Positions 34,701-56,090 of a DNA stretch of 64,000 bases are shown piece after piece. The position numbers and the translations under genes were made by a program. Location: assembly GCF_932526225.1 (NCBI RefSeq), contig NC_064039.1, positions 12,852,139-12,916,138 of the forward strand, in the 5' to 3' direction. This DNA is from Nematostella vectensis (Eukaryota; Cnidaria; Anthozoa; Actiniaria; Edwardsiidae). Under the pieces are notes generated by a model, which did not search any database, was not told where the DNA came from, and worked only from the letters and a program-made list of their open reading frames with translations. Every line of letters starts with the position of its first letter. Position 1 is the first letter of the stretch.

Positions 34701-37700
34701 TTGCTGTAAAATGGTGAACAGACAGACACCTTCCAGAGATCATGGCGGTTATGACACATGAATCTCAAGTGCAACCTTTTTTGAAATAGGTGTTCAGCAA
34801 GTGTTTACATCAGTCATGCCTATCTAAGTCCTTCACATAAAACCTAAAACATAACTATAGCCCTAGTAAGAGGGACGCACTCCCTATAGCCTGAGTCAGA
34901 GGGACACACGCCCTATAGCCCCAATCAGAGGAACACACGCCCTATAGCCCCAATCAGAGGAATACGCCCTATAGCCCCAATCAGAGGAATACGCCCTATA
35001 GCCCCAGTCAAAGTAACACACGCCCTATAGCCCCAGTCAAAGTAACACACGCCCTATAGCCCCAGTCTTAGGAACACAGGGCCTATAGCCCCAATCAGAG
35101 GAACACGCGGCCCATAGCCCCTTTCAGAGAAACACACGCCCTATAGCCCCAGTCAAAGGAACACACGTCCTATAGCCCCAGTCATAGGAACACACGCCCT
35201 ATAGCCCCAGTCAAAGGAACACACGGCCTATAGCCCTAGTCAGAGAAACACACGCCCTATAGCCCCAGTCATAGGAACACACGGCCTATAGCCCCAGTCA
35301 TAGGAACACACGCCCTATAGCCCCAGTCAGAGGAACACACGCCCTATAGCCCCAGTCAAAGGAACACAGGTCCTATAGCCCCAGTCATAGGAACACACGC
35401 CCTATATCCCCAGTCACAGGAACACACGCCCTATAGCCCCAGTCAGAGAAACACATGCCCTATAGCCCCAGTCAAAGGAACACACGTCCTATAGCCCCAG
35501 TCAGAAGGACACACGCCCTATAGCCCTAGTCAGAGAAACACACGTCCTATAGCCCCAGTCAAAGAAACACACGTCCTATAGCCCCAGTCATAGAAACACA
35601 CGCCCTATAGCCCCAGTCAGAGAAACACATGCCCTATAGCCCCAGTCAAAGGAACACACGCCCTATAGCCCCAGTCATAGGAACACACGCCCTATAGCCC
35701 CAGTCAGAAGGACACACGCCCTATAGCCCCAGTCACAGGAACACACGCCCTATAGCCCCCAGTCAGAGAAACACACGGCCTATAGCCCCAGTCAAAAGAA
35801 CACACGCCATATAGCCCCAGTCAAAAGAACACACGCCCTATAGCCCCAGTCAAAGGGACACACGGCCTATAGCCCCAGTCAAAGGAATTCACGGTCTATA
35901 GCCCCAGTCAGAGGGACATACGGCCTATAACCCCAGTCAGAGGGACACACGGCCTATAGCCCCAGTCAAAGGAACACACGGCCTATAGCCCCAGTCAGAG
36001 GAACACACGCCCTATAGCCCCAGTCAAAGGAACACTCGGCCTATAGCCCCAGTCATAGGAACACACGCCCGATAACCCCAGTCAGAGGGACACACGGCCT
36101 ATAGCCCCAGTCAGAGGGGCACGCCCTATAGCCCCAGTCAGAGAAACACACGCCCTATAGCCCCAATCAGAGGAACACACGCCCTATAGCCCCAGTCAGA
36201 GAAACACACGCCCTATAGCCCCAGTCAGAGGAACACACGCCCTATAGCCCCAGTCAGAGAAACACACGCCCTATAGCCCCAGTCAGAGGAACACACGCCC
36301 TATAGCCCCAGTCAGAGAAACACACGGCCTATAGCCCCAGTCAGAGGAACACACGCCCTATAGCCCCAGTCAGAGGGACACGCGCCCTATAGCCTCAGTC
36401 AGAGGAACACACGTTCCATAGTCCCACTCAGAGAAACACACGCCCTATGACCCCAGTCAGAGGGACACGCCCTATAGCCCCAGTCAGAGGAACACACGCC
36501 CTATAACCCCAGTCAGAGGGACACACGCCCTATAGCCCCAGTCATAGGAACACACGCCATATAGCCCCAGTCATAGGAACACACGTCCTATAGCCCCAGT
36601 CAAAGGGACACACGCCCTATAACCCCAGTCAGAGGGACATGCCCTATAGCCCCAGTCAGAGGAACACACGTCCTATAACCCCAGTCAGAGAAACACACGC
36701 CCTATAGCCCCAGTCATAGGAACACACGGCCTATAGCCCCAGTCATAGGAACACACGCCCTATAGCCCCAGTCAGAGGAACACACGCCCTATAGCCCCAG
36801 TCAAAGGAACACAGGTCCTATAGCCCCAGTCATAGGAACACACGCCCTATAGCCCCAGTCACAGGAACACACGCCCTATAGCCCCAGTCAGAGAAACACA
36901 TGCCCTATAGCCCCAGTCAAAGGAACACACGTCCTATAGCCCCAGTCAGAAGGACACACGCCCTATAGCCCCAGTCATAGGAACACATGCCCTATAGCCC
37001 CAGTCAGAAGGACACACGCCCTATAGCCCCAGTCACAGGAACACACGCCCTATAGCCCCCAGTCAGAGAAACACACGGCCTATAGCCCCAGTCAAAAGAA
37101 CACACGCCATATAGCCCCAGTCAAAAGAACACACGCCCTATAGCCCCAGTCAAAGGGACACACGGCCTATAGCCCCAGTCAAAGGAATTCAAGGCCTATA
37201 GCCCCAGTCAGAGGGACATACGGCCTATAACCCCAGTCAGAGGGACACATGGTCTATAGCCCCAGTCAGAAGGACACACGCCCTATAGCCCCAGTCAGAG
37301 GGACACACGGCCTATAGCCCCAGTCAAAGGAACACACGGCCTATAGCCCTAGCCAGAGGAACACACGGTCTATAGCCTCAGTCAGAGGGACACATGCCCT
37401 ATAGCCCCAGTCAAAGGGACACACGGCCTATAGCCCCAGTCACAGGAACACAAGCCCTATAGCCCAAGTCAGAGGGACACACGCCCTATAGCCCCAGTCA
37501 GAGGAACACACGCCCTATAGCCCCAGTCAAAGGAACACTCGGCCTATAGCCACAGTCATAGGAACACACGCCCGATAACCCCAGTCAGAGGGACACACGG
37601 CCTATAGCCCCAGTCAGAGGGGCACGCCCTATAGCCCCAGTCAGAGAAACACACGCCCTATAGCCCCAATCAGAGGAACACACGCCCTATAGCCCCAGTC

Positions 37701-40155
37701 AGAGAAACACACGCCCTATAGCCCCAGTCAGAGGAACACACGCCCTATAGCCCCAGTCAGAGAAACACACGCCCTATAGCCCCAGTCAGAGGAACACACG
37801 CCCTATAGCCCCAGTCAGAGAAACACATGGCCTATAGCCCCAGTCAGAGGAACACACGCCCTATAGCCCCAGTCAGAGGGACACGCGCCCTATAGCCTCA
37901 GTCAGAGGAACACACGTTCCATAGTCCCACTCAGAGAAACACACGCCCTATGACCCCAGTCAGAGGGACACGCCCTATAGCCCCAGTCAGAGGAACACAC
38001 GCCCTATAACCCCAGTCAGAGGGACACACGCCCTATAACCCCAGTCATAGGAACACACGCCATATAGCCCCAGTCATAGGAACACACGTCCTATAGCCCC
38101 AGTCAAAGGGACACACGCCCTATAACCCCAGTCAGAGGGACACGCCCTATAGCCCCAGTCAGAGGAACACACGTCCTATAACCCCAGTCAGAGGAACACA
38201 CGCCCTATAACCCCAGTCAGAGGAACACACGCCCTATAGCCCCAGTCAAAGGAACACATGCCCTATAGCCCCAGTCAGAGGGACACACGCCCTATAGCCC
38301 CAGTCAAAGGAACACACGCCCTATAGCCCCAGTCAGAGGGACACACGGCCTATAGCCCTAGTAACAGGAACACGCGCTCTATAGCCCCACTCATAGGAAC
38401 ACACGCCCTATAGCAAGTCAAATCAGGGCACAGAAGACATATGCCATGTCTTGACTGATATTCGAACCCATTTCAGCAGAGGCAAGGGCCCATACATGTA
38501 TGCAGAAATGCTAACAAACTGGGTAGATTGTGCTGTCACTCTCCCTATACTCACATGAACGTCAAAGAGGGTGTTTTTCTAAACTTTGAGGAAACCTTCT
38601 CTCCAAGCTTATTCCAGTCTAAAGGTGGAACCTCTCTTTGTCTTCTCCGTGATAAAGTACCATCATCGTCGTCATCATCATCTTGATTTGTAAGATTTCT
38701 ACCACCCATAAATGTGATCTACAGTATAAACATGTCCATTATCATTCAAACATGTTTCCATTTTTAAATATTCTGTTCTAAAAGGGAATGCCACAACAAC
38801 AAATTGGAAATGTAATTACTGACAATTACAAAACTCTACAGTTTCTGATTGTTACCATAGCTTGATAAAGGAATACGAATTCAACCCAAATGGCAGGAAA
38901 ATTGGATATCCAAGAGAGCCAAGAAGTGCATGAACGAATGCATACTGTATATTGTTTCTAAATTTTGAAGATGTCAAACAAATAAGGTGAATGAATAATT
39001 TTCTAAAAAAACACCCACCAACTTAGCAGCAAATACTTCAGGCTCAAATTTTACTAGATGTGTTTGTAACTGTTGAACTTGCTGAGCTCCAAGAGTCGAA
39101 GACACTACCAGGAAATGAGAATCAAGAACAGCTTCTCTTGTTTGCTTGACTGGAAAATAATAATATACAAATATATAAATCATAACTTGTATACAGGAAA
39201 AATAGATAATCATTACTAACAATATACCATAATTGCTTATTTTTGTCATTGATTTGCAGTATCAATATATTAATTGATTTCAATTGGGTAGAATGGAATG
39301 AAATCATGGTGTGATCAATCGATAGAACCAATAATCTATATTTATTGATTCAGATTGCTAAAATTAGCTGATAAATGTATCGGCAATCATTAGTAAATGT
39401 CAGGGCTGAAACTTATGTTACATACTTCTAAACCTATCTTTACCATATGGATAACAAACTCGACAGGTCATGTTATACAGGCGTATATTGCTAGGGGCTC
39501 CCCTGTCTTCAAGTCATACCTTTGCTGAAAAGCTCCTCGCCCTGGTCCAAAGCCTTGTGCAATCCTCTGGAGTCAGGTCTAATAAACTCATGTCTGTTTT
39601 CTGAGGAAATCCGATAATTAGTCGAGGAACAGAAACCATACCATTGGAGTTGTCAGTCATAATTGCTATCATAATGGTCCCAGAGTACCTGCGGATCAGT
39701 GAATCTAAGAAAGCTATAGGGGAAAGATACTAAATTTTACTTGATTTGAGTGATGGGAGAATGCAACGATTTAGATTATATTTATTATTATTATATTATA
39801 AGTCAAACGTAAAAAGCTTTATCTGTAAATCAGCTCTCTGTCGCTAAACTGCAATGATCTATCTCATCTAAACTCTATGAAAATGCGAGAAAAATCATAC
39901 TTAAATAACACCCTTGAAAAAAAACTTAACTACCAGACATAACAAAAACTGCTTGCGTCTAGACTATAACTTAAGAATCTAATCCATCAGGAATGTTCGC
40001 ATTTAAACTCTAAAGAAGAATCATCAAGTCCTTGAGATGAACGTACTTTCCGTGGCAGCAATCAGTTCGCGGTACTCGTATCTGACACGCAGTCGCTCGC
40101 CGGGATTAGCTTGCGGATCGAAATGCTCTGGATTTTGACTCTTATCTTCGCTCAT
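31746..40155 (-). CDS. NSMCE4A: NSMCE4A (Nse4), kleisin subunit of the SMC5/6 complex
   Basis: Ten minus-strand exons join in phase: 40047-40155, 39520-39600, 39019-39149, 38555-38718, 34408-34510, 33197-33284, 32738-32844, 32481-32526, 32222-32310 and 31746-31868. They give 346 residues. Nse4 bridges the SMC5 and SMC6 heads in the nuclear complex used for recombination repair and silencing of foreign DNA. The N-terminal helical part shows RVRYEYRELI and REAVLDSHFLVVSSTLGAQQ. A poly-Asp linker is followed by LDWNKLGEKVSSKFRKTP and MFGPLAFDPPEKKK. The C-terminal winged-helix part shows ESQEEATTKEVTRVY, FFNFVINPDSFGQTVENIFH, LSFLIKEGRASI and EYKEAIKVFEIKQALIP. The large intron 34511-38554 holds a 3.6-kb minisatellite. 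The donor at 32221 (gttggt) is non-consensus, but the spliced product restores the conserved C-terminus. It is head to head with the HEATR4-like gene. Confidence 0.92.
31931..31950 (-). repeat. Homopolymer C20 (G20 in the NSMCE4A transcript)
   Basis: A run of about 20 C lies in the last NSMCE4A intron, about 60 bp before the terminal acceptor at 31868. A second run of about 18 C is at 32671-32690, in the intron before the exon 32481-32526. Confidence 0.9.
32375..32430. mobile_element. Miniature palindromic copy of the 17704-19068 element end
   Basis: Reverse-complemented, the right half reads cccagattaaacagcgtgtc followed by agacttgcattat. This closely matches the terminal repeat at 17704 (cctagattaaacggtgtgcc, agggtcgcattat). 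The left half (attaaatggcaggcttgcat) pairs with it, so the copy is about a 55-bp hairpin inside an NSMCE4A intron. Confidence 0.6.
33555..33771. mobile_element. TTAA-flanked MITE, 217 bp
   Basis: The left end ttaaaggggcagcgtcatgg matches the reverse complement of the right end (ttaaaggggcagtgtcatgg) with one mismatch. Both ends carry TTAA, the target site used by piggyBac-type elements. It has no coding capacity and lies in an NSMCE4A intron. Confidence 0.8.
33985..34330. repeat. Interspersed repeat with GCGCTTATT motifs
   Basis: Both edges hold multiple copies of aggcgcttatt with GGGG runs (gtgcttattcaggggaggc on the left, ggcgcttattcagggggagg on the right), around an AT-rich centre. It shares these words with 26640-26942. 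It may be one interspersed element with directly repeated edge motifs. The class is not determined. Confidence 0.55.
34566..34604. repeat. Microsatellite (TAA)n/(CAA)n
   Basis: Trinucleotide repeats of taa switch to caa and back over about 40 bp, in the NSMCE4A intron. A similar (aat)n run is at about 32313-32337. Confidence 0.9.
34856..38415 (-). repeat. 3.6-kb minisatellite of 29-bp units in an NSMCE4A intron
   Basis: About 122 units of 29 bp carry the words cctatagccccagtcagagg and aacacacgc, with frequent variants (cggcc, cgtcc, aaagg, tagga, ataacc). Some units are shortened by loss of acac. Large blocks are duplicated: cccgataacc occurs at 36068 and 37571, and the rare acgttccata variant at 36411 and 37914, both 1503 bp apart. 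Another rare unit, aaaggaattc, repeats at 35881 and 37181, 1300 bp apart. It contains no frame of note and no spacers. Confidence 0.97.
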
Positions 40156-40615
40156 AGTGAACAGCAAGACGTAAATGGACTTTCTATTTCCCCAAAAGTA
40201 GGAGAAGTACAGTAAGAAGACCTCCAAGAATCAGAACGACAACATAAACAAGAGAGTCACACGTGAATGCTCTCGTCTCGATTTCCCGCCGTTCCTTACC
40301 GCGATGGCGTGACAAGGACCTTGGTCACGCGAAATGTCACAAATGTCAAAAATAATCACAATTTCTTTCTCCTAGGTCAATACAATGCATTTTTCAAGTG
40401 GATGATACAATAATTTTTAAAAAGATATAATTTCCAGGGTATAAAATTGTGTTTTTCTAACTGATCGGGAGAGACTGAGTACTCAGAAGAGAGTGCATGC
40501 CTTTTGGGAGATACCGCTGAAAGATTGCCAGGGCTCAAGTAAAAGGCTTCCATGACAACAACCAACCAAGATGGCAACCAAGATGGCGGCTTGTTAAACA
40601 AGTACACTCACTAAA
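40156..40615. promoter_or_regulatory. Shared head-to-head promoter region of NSMCE4A and HEATR4-like
   Basis: The start codons face away across 460 bp. The interval contains tgacgccatcgc-type and CACGTG (40259-40264) sequence and no TATA box near either start. Bidirectional control is inferred from the geometry. Confidence 0.5.
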
Positions 40616-50389
<9,774 letters not shown>

Positions 50390-50681
50390 AAGGAGAGGAA
50401 ATCAGTAATCCATAGCATCATCATTGACGAAATTTTCTAGATAGACTATTAAATAATTATTTTCACTGGTTTTTAAGAACAAATGAGAAATATGTAAATA
50501 GTTTTGTACATACTTGGGTATCATAGCCAAAAATACGCAAATATTATTAAAGAGAATGTAAAATGAAAGTTGTTACCGATTAGACAACAATTTAAAAAGT
50601 ATAGTGAAGTTACGAAAGATTACGAGAGATTAGCATAGCGCAGTTTGTAGGTAACCTATTTTCGCACTTTTCTTTGTTTCC

Positions 50682-51716
50682 TCATAATCCCGGCTTATGA
50701 CGCTTGTTTTATTATTATCTACGCCAACTTGTTTTTTTTTTTTTTTCATAATTCTGATTATTCACGCTCGCTCCATTATCTACGCGCACTTACCTGTTTT
50801 GTCAAAATTCAGATTGTTCACGCGCGTTCTTTTCTTCTATGCGAACTGCTCCTTGTCTCCTCATAATTCTGATTGTTCACGCGCGTCTTATTACTACGCG
50901 CACTGCTTTTTGTTTTCTCATAATACTGATTGTTCACGCGCGTTTTATTATCTACGCGCACTGTTCTTTGTTTTCTCATAAGCTTGGATGTTCACGCGCG
51001 TTTTATTATCTACGCCTACTGTTCTTTGTTTTCTCATAAGCTTGGATGTCCACGCGCGTTTTATTATCTACGCCTACTGTTCTTTGTTTTGTCATAATTC
51101 TGATTATCTACGCTCACTGCTATTTGTTATCTCATAATTTTGATTGTTCACGCGCGTTTTATTATCTACGCGCACTGCTCTTTGTTTTCTCATAATTATG
51201 ATTGTTCACGCGCGTCTTATTATCTACGCGCACTTCTTTCTGTTTTCCCATGATTCTGATTGTTCGCGCGCGTCTTATTGTCTACGCGCACTTCTTTCTG
51301 TTTTCCCATGATTCTGATAGTTCACGCGCGTTTCATTATCTACGCGCGCATTGCTTTTTATTTTCTCATAATTCGGATTGTTCACGCGCGTCTTATTATC
51401 TACGCGCACTTCTTTCTGTTTTCCCATGATTCTGATTGTTCGCGCGCGTCTTATTATCTACGCGCACTGCTCTTTGTTTTCTCATAATTATGATTGTTCA
51501 CGCGCGTCTTATTATCTACGCGCACTGGTCTTTGTTTTCTTATAATTCTGATTGTTCACGCGCGTCTTATTATCTACCTGCACTGCTTTTTGTTTTCAAA
51601 ATACTGATTGTTCACGCGCTTCTTATTATCTACGCGCACTGCTCTTTGTTTTCTCATAATTCTGATTGTTCCCGCCTGGCTTATCATCTGCGCGCACTGC
51701 TCTTTGCTTCCCCATA
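50682..51716 (+). repeat. 58-bp tandem array, about 18 units, downstream of HEATR4
   Basis: The unit carries cataattctgattgttcacg, cgcgtcttattatctacgcg and cactgctctttgttttct. Early units are more divergent. It is CG-rich in an otherwise AT-rich setting. It runs directly into the (TACC)n array. Confidence 0.95.
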
Positions 51717-51726
51717 CATACATGCA

Positions 51727-53769
51727 TACCTACCTACCTACCTACCTACCTACCTACCTACCTACCTACCTACCTACCTACCTACCTACCTACCTACCTA
51801 CCTACCTACCTACCTACCTACCTACCTACCTACCTACCTACCTACCTACCTACCTACCTACCTACCTACCTACCTACCTACCTACCTACCTACCTACCTA
51901 CCTACCTACCTACCTACCTACCTACCTACCTACCTACCTACCTACCTACCTACCTACCTACCTACCTACCTACCTACCTACCTACCTACCTACCTACCTA
52001 CCTACCTACCTACCTACCTACCTACCTACCTACCTACCTACCTACCTACCTACCTACCTACCTACCTACCTACCTACCTACCTACCTACCTACCTACCTA
52101 CCTACCTACCTACCTACCTACCTACCTACCTACCTACCTACCTACCTACCTACCTACCTACCTACCTACCTACCTACCTACCTACCTACCTACCTACCTA
52201 CCTACCTACCTACCTACCTACCTACCTACCTACCTACCTACCTACCTACCTACCTACCTACCTACCTACCTACCTACCTACCTACCTACCTACCTACCTA
52301 CCTACCTACCTACCTACCTACCTACCTACCTACCTACCTACCTACCTACCTACCTACCTACCTACCTACCTACCTACCTACCTACCTACCTACCTACCTA
52401 CCTACCTACCTACCTACCTACCTACCTACCTACCTACCTACCTACCTACCTACCTACCTACCTACCTACCTACCTACCTACCTACCTACCTACCTACCTA
52501 CCTACCTACCTACCTACCTACCTACCTACCTACCTACCTACCTACCTACCTACCTACCTACCTACCTACCTACCTACCTACCTACCTACCTACCTACCTA
52601 CCTACCTACCTACCTACCTACCTACCTACCTACCTACCTACCTACCTACCTACCTACCTACCTACCTACCTACCTACCTACCTACCTACCTACCTACCTA
52701 CCTACCTACCTACCTACCTACCTACCTACCTACCTACCTACCTACCTACCTACCTACCTACCTACCTACCTACCTACCTACCTACCTACCTACCTACCTA
52801 CCTACCTACCTACCTACCTACCTACCTACCTACCTACCTACCTACCTACCTACCTACCTACCTACCTACCTACCTACCTACCTACCTACCTACCTACCTA
52901 CCTACCTACCTACCTACCTACCTACCTACCTACCTACCTACCTACCTACCTACCTACCTACCTACCTACCTACCTACCTACCTACCTACCTACCTACCTA
53001 CCTACCTACCTACCTACCTACCTACCTACCTACCTACCTACCTACCTACCTACCTACCTACCTACCTACCTACCTACCTACCTACCTACCTACCTACCTA
53101 CCTACCTACCTACCTACCTACCTACCTACCTACCTACCTACCTACCTACCTACCTACCTACCTACCTACCTACCTACCTACCTACCTACCTACCTACCTA
53201 CCTACCTACCTACCTACCTACCTACCTACCTACCTACCTACCTACCTACCTACCTACCTACCTACCTACCTACCTACCTACCTACCTACCTACCTACCTA
53301 CCTACCTACCTACCTACCTACCTACCTACCTACCTACCTACCTACCTACCTACCTACCTACCTACCTACCTACCTACCTACCTACCTACCTACCTACCTA
53401 CCTACCTACCTACCTACCTACCTACCTACCTACCTACCTACCTACCTACCTACCTACCTACCTACCTACCTACCTACCTACCTACCTACCTACCTACCTA
53501 CCTACCTACCTACCTACCTACCTACCTACCTACCTACCTACCTACCTACCTACCTACCTACCTACCTACCTACCTACCTACCTACCTACCTACCTACCTA
53601 CCTACCTACCTACCTACCTACCTACCTACCTACCTACCTACCTACCTACCTACCTACCTACCTACCTACCTACCTACCTACCTACCTACCTACCTACCTA
53701 CCTACCTACCTACCTACCTACCTACCTACCTACCTACCTACCTACCTACCTACCTACCTACCTACCTAC
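51727..53769 (+). repeat. Perfect (TACC)n array, about 2.04 kb
   Basis: About 510 consecutive copies of tacc occur with no interruption that I can see. Both edges carry acatgcata (acatgcatacc on the left, tacatgcatac on the right). All three plus frames are open through it only because a 4-bp unit gives a 12-bp codon cycle without stops. Confidence 0.98.
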
Positions 53770-56090
53770 ATGCATACACTTTATTTATACACGTACAAGT
53801 ACATCAGTTACAATATAAAACACCAAAAACTGGAAATCGACTCGGCAGAGTCGGTACGAGATCGCGACAGTTTGGGCTTTTTGATGCTATAGTTACAATA
53901 TAAAAATATATTTACATATCACTGGTTTCCATGACTGCCGTGTGTTCGTCTGATAAGGTAAAATGATTATGAAGAAACGTTTTAAATTTTGCTATGGAAT
54001 TAGTTTTACTTTAACTTATTATCTTGGTTTCTTAGATTGTATTTTGGGTCGCAGGTTTCAAATAGATTTGTCAGATAAGAAGGAAAGAGATTATTTAGAG
54101 TTTTGAACATTGCCACTCCCAGGTGTTTGGACCTTCTTGTAGAGACATCGTCCCAATCAAGAAGGCGCCTGAGAGTGGCAGATGTAGTGTCGAAATCCGA
54201 TTTGGTAATTATTCTTGCCGCATGATTTTGTAATTTTTGTAATTTGTCGTTAAGCTTGGAGCTAATTTCGTGCCAAACAAGACTGCAGTAGTCAAAGTGT
54301 GGCTCTATTAACGCCTTATAAATGGTAAATGCCGTTCCCCTTGATATGAAAGGACGCACTCGTTTAAGGGCTCCGATCCCACTTAAATTTTTTTAGATTT
54401 TTCGTCTATGTGCTTTTCCCAGCTTAAATTCTTGTCAATATGCAAACCTAAGGATTTCGTGTTTTCAACTCTAGATATTTCATTGTTCTCGATCCTTATT
54501 GATATATTCACTCCATCGGCTCTGGCCTTCAGCCTCTGCCTCGAACCGATGATCATGAATTCTGTTTTAGTTATGTTTAAACTAAGCTTATTTGCCAATA
54601 GCCATTTGTGTAATTTCGATAATTTTGAATTAATTTGAAGCTCGAGTTCAACAAGGTTCGAAGCCGAATAGGTGATTGTTGTGTCTTCGGCATACATTCG
54701 AGTGAGGGAGCTGTGAAGACAGTGAGGGAAATCATTAATATAGACAAGGAACAGAAGTGGGCCAATTGTTGAGCCTTGAGGTACACCGCATGTTAGGGTG
54801 TGGCTACCAGAAAGTCGGCCATTGACCCGACACTTCTGTTCCCTGTCTGTTAAATATGATCTGAACCACTTCAGGCTAGTTTTTTCAAAATAATTTCATG
54901 GTCGATCGTATCAAAAGCTTTTTTGAGATCGATAAAAATCACTCCATTAAGAAGACCATTGTCAATGTTGACAGACCAGTCATTGGTAGCTTCTAGTAGG
55001 GCCGTTAGAGTACTATGGAGTGACCTAAAGCCTGACTGACAAACTGTTAATAATTTGTTTTCGTTAAGTTAGCTGTAAAATTGGTTGAAAACAGCTTTTT
55101 CAAATATCTTTGCAACCACTGACAAAACTGAGATTGGCCTATAGTTGCCTGGATCGGACTTTTCGCCTTTCTTGAAAATAGGAGAAACGCTTGCAAATTT
55201 CCAATCAGAAGGAAAAATTCCGCAAGCGATGGAACAGTTAAAGATTTGTTTGTCAACGAAGGCGAAGTAATATCAGTGGCAATTTTAATCAGGTTGCAGG
55301 GGATTTTGTCCAATCCAGTAGCTTGGCTTTTACTTAATAATCGTACTCGAATTTGGCGAAGTGAGAACGATTTGTCAGTTTGGTATAAATAGGATTCGGA
55401 TGGGGTACCTGTGCTGGGGATTTCACTCGCTAAATTTTTGCCAGTGTTTGCAAAATGGTGATATGAATTTCTCAGCGATATCACAGGCGGATGAAAAAGT
55501 TGCACCGTTAACTTTAAGCTCAGCAATGTCACACGTTTTTTTCCCACGTGAGCTAAGTTCGTTTAGAATTTTCCAGGTCTTGCGCATATCATCCTTATTA
55601 TCTTCTAAATTACTGGTAAAATATTTTCGTTTGGCTGTTTTAATAGCATTGCTGACAGAGTTTCTTTCTTTTTTGTATTGACTCCAACTAGTTTAATCTC
55701 CGTGTTGTTCTGCCTTCCTGTTAAGAAAATCACGTTTGTACATTTCTTAATTAGATCGTAGTCAATCCAAGGAGAACTTTTTTCCCTGTTCTTTTACGGC
55801 GGAGTGGAGCGTGTTTATCGAGGCAGCTAATGAAAAGGGTTCTCCATTTTTCCCACATGTCATTAGGATCCAGTCAACAATGCTATGTCATTCCATTCTT
55901 TGTTTTTGAGTTCATTAAGGAAACTGGTTTCATTGAAATTCTTAAATGATCTATTGACTATTGTTCTTTTAAAGCTAGAGCCGATAGAATGAATTTTCCT
56001 TGTCATATATACGATAGATAGGGTTTTATTCAATTGCCATGGCAGTATTACAGACTGAATTAAGGCAAAGGGCCCGCACATATAGCGTTA
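53770..56090 (-). mobile_element. Decayed non-LTR retrotransposon (LINE), 5'-truncated
   Basis: Minus-strand fragments in several frames encode a linker and a reverse transcriptase of the jockey/CR1 kind. These are a palm motif with YAEDT in place of Y-x-DD (about 54690), LSLNITKTEFMIIGSRQR, SLGLHIDKNLSWEKHID and the C-terminal IEPHFDYCSLVW. Frameshifts and stops break it repeatedly. Its 3' side carries AATAAA on the minus strand and then meets the (TACC)n array, read as (GGTA)n. The 5' part stops where the second LINE ends. Confidence 0.8.

Noticed and set aside
34856-38415. CRISPR-like array
   Set aside because: The units are directly adjacent with point variants and no unique spacers. The setting is an animal intron.
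51436-53903. Very long open frames of repeated Tyr-Leu-Pro-Thr
   Set aside because: They arise from a perfect 4-bp repeat that contains no stop in any plus frame. There is no splice or promoter context.
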